Assembly: GCA_964551875.1 (NCBI GenBank)
Contig: CAZKEV010000028.1
Location: forward strand, 1 to 27,308
Origin: JACTUA01 sp964551875
GTDB lineage: Archaea > Halobacteriota > Methanomicrobia > Methanomicrobiales > JACTUA01
Reading direction: 5' to 3'
Length of the DNA: 27,308 nt
Part shown: positions 23,597-27,308 of the stretch, piece after piece
Layout: each line of letters begins with the position of its first letter
How positions within the stretch are numbered: the first letter of the stretch is position 1
Notes under the pieces: model-generated
The model's database searches: none
Told to the model about the DNA's origin: nothing
The model's input: only the letters and a program-made list of their open reading frames with translations
Program-made: the position numbers and the translations under genes

Positions 23597-23947
23597 TCAC
23601 AGGGTTGGGGGGCGGGCGCTCAGGAGTATGGTCCAGGAGATGAACCAGAGGGAGAAGGTCATGAAGCCCTGATACAGCCAGTCCTTGGCAGTAAGCCCGA
23701 GGTAATCCATCCGCAGGGCGAGGAAGACGTATTTCTGGAAGACGATGCCTGCGAGAAGGAAGAGGATGCCAAGCGCGGTTCCCGTCGGGACTGCATCGGC
23801 ATAGAAGGAGAGCACCCCTGCGAGGATCCCCATCCCGCAGGCGATACCCGTCCGCTTCAGCCGGTCCATGTGCTGGGCCTGCTTCTCGGCCCGGGTCAGC
23901 TTCTTCTTTGGCACCTTCTCCCCATCCGGTTTCGCCTCGCCCGTCAT
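23597..23947 (-). CDS. EMC6-like three-helix membrane protein
   Basis: This 116-residue protein has a basic cytoplasmic N-terminus (KVPKKKLTRAEKQAQHMDRL) and three membrane helices, at about 33-50 (ACGMGILAGVLSFYADAV), 56-77 (ALGILFLLAGIVFQKYVF) and 90-109 (LYQGFMTFSLWFISWTIL). Size and helix layout match archaeal homologues of EMC6, part of a membrane-protein insertase related to the Oxa1 group. The family match is tentative. GGTGG upstream of the ATG at 23947 fits a normal leader. It is the first gene of the operon with ABCE1, so membrane insertion and ribosome recycling genes are transcribed together. Confidence 0.6.
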   Translation of the reverse strand: MTGEAKPDGEKVPKKKLTRAEKQAQHMDRLKRTGIACGMGILAGVLSFYADAVPTGTALGILFLLAGIVFQKYVFLALRMDYLGLTAKDWLYQGFMTFSLWFISWTILLSARPPTL

Positions 23948-23962
23948 ATCGCCACCAGTAGT

Positions 23963-23974
23963 CTATTTTTTTAG
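23963..23974 (+). promoter_or_regulatory. TATA-like element of the rqcH-pelota operon
   Basis: CTATTTTTTTAG is centred about 36 bp before the rqcH ATG, giving a leader of roughly 10 nt. The element reads almost the same on the other strand (CTAAAAAAATAG). Confidence 0.4.
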
Positions 23975-23997
23975 CGCTGAAGCCATATGTAGCTTGG

Positions 23998-24006
23998 TAT
24001 AATTAT
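23998..24006 (-). promoter_or_regulatory. TATA-like element of the EMC6-like/ABCE1 operon
   Basis: On the minus strand the segment reads ATAATTATA. Transcription would start near 23975, giving a leader of about 27 nt that contains GGTGG before the ATG at 23947. The element overlaps the first codon of the divergent rqcH. Confidence 0.35.
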
Positions 24007-25897
24007 GGCCACGGCGCAGGGGATGAGCGGGGTGGATCTGTCGGCCGTGGTCACTGAGCTCGTCCCGCTCCTCCCCCTCTGGATCGGCAAGATCTACCAG
24101 TACGGCCCGAAGATCCTCGCCATCCGGCTCCAGGGGGAGAACCGGGCCCGGCATGCCCTTGTCATCGAGTCCGGAAGGAGGGGCCACCTCCTAAAGGCCC
24201 TCCCCGAGGCCCCGGAAAAACCAAGTGGCTTCGCCATGCTCCTGCGAAAGTACCTTGAAGGGGGGAGGGTCCTCTCCATCGCCCAGCACGGCCTCCAGAG
24301 GATCTTCTCCATCACGGTCGGGAAGAAGATGGGCAGCTACCAGCTCATCGTGGAGCTCTTTGACGAGGGGAACGTCGTCCTCTGCGACGGGGAGGGAAAG
24401 ATCGTGAAACCCCTCTGGCACCACCGGTTCAGGGAGAGGGAGGTGGTCCCCGGTGCGACCTACGCCTTCCCGGGCAGGGACTGCTCGGACCTCTCCCCCG
24501 GGTCCCTCGGAGATCTTCTCAGAGCATCGGATCGGGAGATCGTGAAGACCCTCGCAGTTGACTGCATGCTCGGGGGCCGGTACGCGGAGGAGGTATGTAC
24601 CATGGCGGGAATTCCGAAGGATGCCCCGGCCGGATCCGTCGATCCCTATGCAGTCCAGCGGGCCATCGCCGGCCTTCTCGAACGGGTGAAAGGAGACCGC
24701 GAACCGGTCATCACCCCCTCCGGCTGCTGGCCCTTCCCCCTTGCGGGCGAGAGCGTCATCGCCCGCTTCCCGAGCTACAATGAAGCCCTCGAGGCATACT
24801 ACGGGGGCCCTGCTGCCGCACCGGGACGGGAGGTGCGGACCCCTGCGACGCGCAACGCGACAATCAGGGCCCGCCAGGAGGAGAGCCTGCGGAAGTTCGG
24901 GAAGGAGATAGACCGGCTGGAGAGATCGGTCGAGTGCATCTACGAGAACTACGCCCTCGTCGAGGAGGTGATCCGGGTGCTCTCCGGGGCCGAGCAGAAG
25001 ATGCCATGGAGCGAGATCGAGAAGACCCTCGCCGCGAGCGATCTCCCGGCGGCGCGGTCGGTGGTCAAGGTACACCCGGATAAGGCCTCGGTCACCCTGG
25101 ACATCGGCGAACGGGTGAAGATCTCGGTCAGGGAATCGATCCGCGAGAACATCGGCCGCATCTTCGAAGAGGCGAAGAAGTTCAAACGCAAGCGGGAGGG
25201 TGCCATGGCAGCCCTCGCGAGGCCGCTCCCCGCACCACCTGAGAAGAGGGTGAAGCCTGCAGAGGGGAAGAAGCGGTGGTTCCACCGGTTCCGGTGGTTC
25301 GAGACGAGCGACGGGGTCCTCGTGGTTGGGGGGAGGGACGCTGGCCAGAACGAGGAGCTCGTCCGCCGTTACCTGGGAGGGGGCGATACCTTCGTCCATG
25401 CCGATCTCCACGGGGCACCGGTGGTGGTCGTGAAGGGGACGACCGGCCATATGGACGAGGTGGCACAGTTTGCCGCATCCTACTCGGGCGCATGGAAGAG
25501 CGGGCATTTCACGACGGATGTGTACTCCGTGCGCCCCGACCAGGTCTCGAAGACGCCCCCCTCCGGGGAATACCTCTCCACAGGGGGGTTCATCGTGCGG
25601 GGCGAGCGGACCTACTTCCGGAACGTGCCCCTTGCCATTTCGATCGGCCTCGTGCAGGGAGAGCGCCCACGGATCGTAGGTGGGCCGCCGGGGGCCACGG
25701 CCAGGAGAACCAGACTCTTTGTGACACTTCGGCCCGGGATCTTTGAGCCGAATGATATCGCAAAGAAGGTCGTCCGGACTCTCAGGGAGTTGCTTCCGGA
25801 AGCTGAACGGGGGGGGCTGCGGAGGGTCCTCTCCTCCGAGGCGGTTGCGGCATTTGTCCCGCCCGGGGGATCGGAGGTGATAGCAGATGAAGGCTGA
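24005..25897 (+). CDS. rqcH: Ribosome quality control protein RqcH (NEMF/Rqc2 family)
   Basis: RqcH binds split large subunits with a stalled peptidyl-tRNA and, in bacteria and archaea, recruits tRNA-Ala to add C-terminal Ala tails that mark the peptide for decay. The 630-residue protein follows the NFACT plan. The N-terminal NFACT-N domain (about 1-215) starts MSGVDLSAVVTELVPLLPLW and includes GFAMLLRKYLEGGR. Helix-hairpin-helix and long coiled-coil parts cover about 215-415. The NFACT-R (DUF814) domain (about 420-535) has WFHRFRWFETSDGVLVVGGR and DTFVHADLHGAPVVVVKG. A C-terminal extension follows. ATG 24005 is kept; ATG 24023 is possible, with AGGGG just before it. It overlaps pelota by 11 bp. 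Confidence 0.96.
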   Translation: MATAQGMSGVDLSAVVTELVPLLPLWIGKIYQYGPKILAIRLQGENRARHALVIESGRRGHLLKALPEAPEKPSGFAMLLRKYLEGGRVLSIAQHGLQRIFSITVGKKMGSYQLIVELFDEGNVVLCDGEGKIVKPLWHHRFREREVVPGATYAFPGRDCSDLSPGSLGDLLRASDREIVKTLAVDCMLGGRYAEEVCTMAGIPKDAPAGSVDPYAVQRAIAGLLERVKGDREPVITPSGCWPFPLAGESVIARFPSYNEALEAYYGGPAAAPGREVRTPATRNATIRARQEESLRKFGKEIDRLERSVECIYENYALVEEVIRVLSGAEQKMPWSEIEKTLAASDLPAARSVVKVHPDKASVTLDIGERVKISVRESIRENIGRIFEEAKKFKRKREGAMAALARPLPAPPEKRVKPAEGKKRWFHRFRWFETSDGVLVVGGRDAGQNEELVRRYLGGGDTFVHADLHGAPVVVVKGTTGHMDEVAQFAASYSGAWKSGHFTTDVYSVRPDQVSKTPPSGEYLSTGGFIVRGERTYFRNVPLAISIGLVQGERPRIVGGPPGATARRTRLFVTLRPGIFEPNDIAKKVVRTLRELLPEAERGGLRRVLSSEAVAAFVPPGGSEVIADEG

Positions 25898-26912
25898 GTT
25901 CCTCGAGATGAGGGGTTCCCACGGGGAGGTACGCCTCTTTGCCGAGAGCGTCGACGACCTCTGGCACCTCTCCCACCTCGTCCGCCCCGGCGACCTTGTC
26001 TTTGCCACGACGTTCCGGTCGGTCGAACTGGTCCAGGACAAGATCCGGCCCGAGAAGCCCGAGAAGAGGCCGGTCCGGTTGGGTATCCGGGTCGAGGGGG
26101 TGGCCTTCCACCCGTACGCGAACCGCCTCCGGATCGGCGGCGTCATCCAGCACGGCGTGGACGAGGGCTCCCACCATACCATCAACCTCGATGCGGGGAG
26201 CGAACTGTCGGTCATCAAGACCTGGCGGCAGGTGGACCTGGACCGGATCGAGCGGGCCGTGAAGGCATCCACATCGGGTGCGGTCCATATCCTTGCCGTC
26301 GAGGAGGGGGAGGCCGAGCTCTACCGCATCCGCCAGTTCGGACCCGAGATCGTAACAACGGTTGTTCAGGGGAGCAGCAAGGGCTCGGACCCCGGAGGAA
26401 GGGCAACCCTCTTCGAGCGTGTTGCCGCGCTTGTCGGCGAGGTCACGGGAACCGTCGTTATCGCCGGGCCAGGCTTTGTGAAGGACGAGGTTGCGAAGTA
26501 TCTCAGGGAGAAGATCCCCGACCTGAAAGACCGGTGCATCACGGTCGAGACGAAGCGGAGCGGCAGAGGGGCGGTCACCGAGGCGCTGGGGAAGGGTGTG
26601 CTCGAAAAGATCACCGGTGATCTCCAGCTGAAGAGAGAGGCTGAGCTTCTCGATACGTTCCTCGAGCGGATGGGTAAGGGCGAACCGGTGGCCTACGGGA
26701 GGGCCGAGGTTGAGGAGGCTGTCTCGGCGGGTGCGGCTGAGCAGGTCCTCGTCATCGATGATATGGTCAGGAACAGGGATGTTGCCGACCTCCTGGAACG
26801 GGCCGAGCGGATCCGGTCCCGGGTCACGGTCTTCTCCTCTCTCTTCGATCCCGGGACCCAGCTCCTGGCACTCGGCGGCATCGCGGCGATACTGAGGTAC
26901 CGGATGAAGTAG
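25887..26912 (+). CDS. pelA: mRNA surveillance protein Pelota (Dom34)
   Basis: Pelota is an eRF1-like factor without the GGQ motif. It enters the empty A site of stalled ribosomes with aEF1A and then lets ABCE1 split them. The 341-residue length is normal. Domain 1 (about 1-130) is an Sm-like fold starting MKAEFLEMRGSHGEVRLFAE with VRPGDLVFATTFRSVEL. Domain 2 (about 131-260) contains AVHILAVEEGEAELYRI and VVIAGPGFVKDEVAKYL. Domain 3 (about 261-341) has EPVAYGRAEVEEAV and ends GGIAAILRYRMK. The start lies within rqcH (11 bp overlap), with GGAGG shortly upstream, so the two rescue factors are translationally coupled. Confidence 0.97.
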   Translation: MKAEFLEMRGSHGEVRLFAESVDDLWHLSHLVRPGDLVFATTFRSVELVQDKIRPEKPEKRPVRLGIRVEGVAFHPYANRLRIGGVIQHGVDEGSHHTINLDAGSELSVIKTWRQVDLDRIERAVKASTSGAVHILAVEEGEAELYRIRQFGPEIVTTVVQGSSKGSDPGGRATLFERVAALVGEVTGTVVIAGPGFVKDEVAKYLREKIPDLKDRCITVETKRSGRGAVTEALGKGVLEKITGDLQLKREAELLDTFLERMGKGEPVAYGRAEVEEAVSAGAAEQVLVIDDMVRNRDVADLLERAERIRSRVTVFSSLFDPGTQLLALGGIAAILRYRMK

Positions 26913-26939
26913 GGAGTTCTAAGGAAAATCTGAATATCT

Positions 26940-26956
26940 CTACCCCGGTGGGGTAG
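26940..26956. promoter_or_regulatory. Perfect short hairpin after pelota
   Basis: CTACCCC, loop GGT, GGGGTAG forms a perfect 7-bp stem 27 bp after the pelota stop. It may end or protect the rqcH-pelota transcript, or be an operator of the next gene. No T-run follows directly. Confidence 0.4.
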
Positions 26957-27020
26957 TAGGTAATAATGTCCACTTCCCACAATTTATTAGGGAGAGGAGA
27001 GGGGAGGGAGGAGCCCGTAA

Positions 27021-27030
27021 AACCTTTATC
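27021..27030 (+). promoter_or_regulatory. TATA-like element of the small four-cysteine gene
   Basis: AACCTTTATC-type sequence (ACCTTTATCT) lies about 30 bp upstream of the ATG at 27056, which would give a leader of only a few bases. Confidence 0.35.
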
Positions 27031-27055
27031 TCCAGAGAAATGATATACCATTCTG

Positions 27056-27205
27056 ATGAAGCGAAAATCCCACCAATGCCCTCATGGTCATGGGGCCATG
27101 CACCGCTGCCACATCAGTATGGTGCAGGAAGGGAGGAGGAGATGGGTTGTGGTCCCCTGGCAGTACTGCCCGGAGTGCCGGGTCATGCTGCCGGATGGTC
27201 CATGA
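27056..27205 (+). CDS. Small four-cysteine, probably zinc-binding protein (49 residues)
   Basis: This short frame reads MKRKSHQCPHGHGAMHRCHI at the start and later WVVVPWQYCPECRVMLPDG. It has four cysteines (8, 18, 38, 41) plus His10, His12, His16 and His19 near the first pair, and a clear C-P-E-C knuckle typical of zinc ribbons. Tryptophans 30 and 35 and the VVVPWQY strand look like the core of a beta-hairpin between the two knuckles. A TATA-like element 30 bp upstream supports a near-leaderless start, and no ribosome-binding site is visible. The overlapping longer frame at 27040-27273 has no such features. The family is not recognised; a role in nucleic-acid or protein binding is a guess. 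Confidence 0.6.
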   Translation: MKRKSHQCPHGHGAMHRCHISMVQEGRRRWVVVPWQYCPECRVMLPDGP

Positions 27206-27227
27206 AATGTACCCTCTCCCCCAGGGT

Positions 27228-27241
27228 TCGGCAATTGCCGA
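27228..27241. promoter_or_regulatory. 14-bp perfect palindrome, possible operator
   Basis: TCGGCAATTGCCGA is fully self-complementary, with no spacer. It lies 28 bp upstream of a possible gene start at 27270, where a dimeric regulator would overlap the promoter of that gene. Confidence 0.45.
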
Positions 27242-27269
27242 TTACCTCCCACGGTGTCGTGAAGGAAAA

Positions 27270-27308
27270 ATGATCAGCATATCAACAGCGATGGTGAGCT
27301 ATGGATTT
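27270..27308 (+). CDS. Possible gene start, cut by window end
   Basis: The last 39 bases form an open frame MISISTAMVSYGF from an ATG with AAGGA a few bases upstream. Only 13 residues can be seen, so the product cannot be named. The site and the palindrome upstream are the reasons to suspect a real gene. Confidence 0.3.
   Translation, partial: MISISTAMVSYGF

Noticed and set aside
22295..23974. 559-codon open frame on the plus strand
   Set aside because: It is antisense to ABCE1, whose clusters and ABC motifs are intact. The antisense product is a low-complexity Gly/Glu/Leu/Asp-rich shadow.
24191..26272. Very long open frame (693 codons) on the minus strand
   Set aside because: It lies antisense to the clear rqcH and pelota genes. 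Its translation is rich in Pro, Arg and His without any family motif, as expected from high G+C third positions.
27040..27273. 77-codon frame overlapping the small four-cysteine gene
   Set aside because: It lacks ordered cysteines or hydrophobic pattern, starts before the expected transcription start, and reads through the palindrome and the next ribosome-binding site.

Overview
The window comes from a high-G+C euryarchaeal methanogen, most likely of the order Methanomicrobiales; the genus cannot be settled from sequence alone. The evidence is archaeal aIF5A, ABCE1, Pelota and RqcH, a full archaellum (arl) locus with class III signal peptides, an FrhD-type hydrogenase maturation protease, a GIDDTD-motif protein related to methanogenesis marker protein 11, a PGF-CTERM surface protein, and AT-rich archaeal TATA boxes with some apparently leaderless starts. 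No tRNA, rRNA, CRISPR or insertion sequence was seen, and no gene-free stretch exceeds about 250 bases.

Layout. Positions 1-1293 (minus) hold grpE and the 5' part of dnaK, cut by the window edge. Positions 1438-2693 (minus) hold a surface protein with a lipobox and a PGF-CTERM tail, coupled to a small two-helix membrane protein. Positions 2816-5410 (minus) form an operon of an ACT-domain protein, homoserine dehydrogenase and a winged-helix/GIDDTD protein. Positions 5560-6000 (plus) encode an FrhD-like protease. Positions 6017-6733 (minus) encode a DUF169 protein. Positions 6809-8400 (minus) encode NAD kinase and an inositol-monophosphatase-family enzyme. Positions 8467-8844 (plus) encode aIF5A. 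Positions 8900-9574 (minus) encode a signal-anchored surface protein.

Positions 9819-20441 (plus) are the motility region. A membrane HEAT-repeat protein comes first, then two archaellins, an ArlC/D/E-type protein, ArlG, ArlF, ArlH, ArlI and ArlJ. Two genes continue the same string: a membrane-anchored protein with a long charged tail, and a secreted Reg_prop beta-propeller. These two are the best candidates for undescribed archaellum accessory parts. An unrecognised helical protein (20462-21676, minus) converges on the locus.

Positions 21708-26912 hold ribosome quality-control functions. ABCE1 (ribosome splitting) follows an EMC6-like membrane protein on the minus strand. Divergent from them are RqcH/NEMF and Pelota, which overlap. 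A 56-bp tandem array of perfect hairpins lies at the 3' end of the ABCE1 gene. The last 400 bases carry a 49-residue four-cysteine protein with a near-leaderless start, a 14-bp perfect palindrome, and a possible gene start running off the window.
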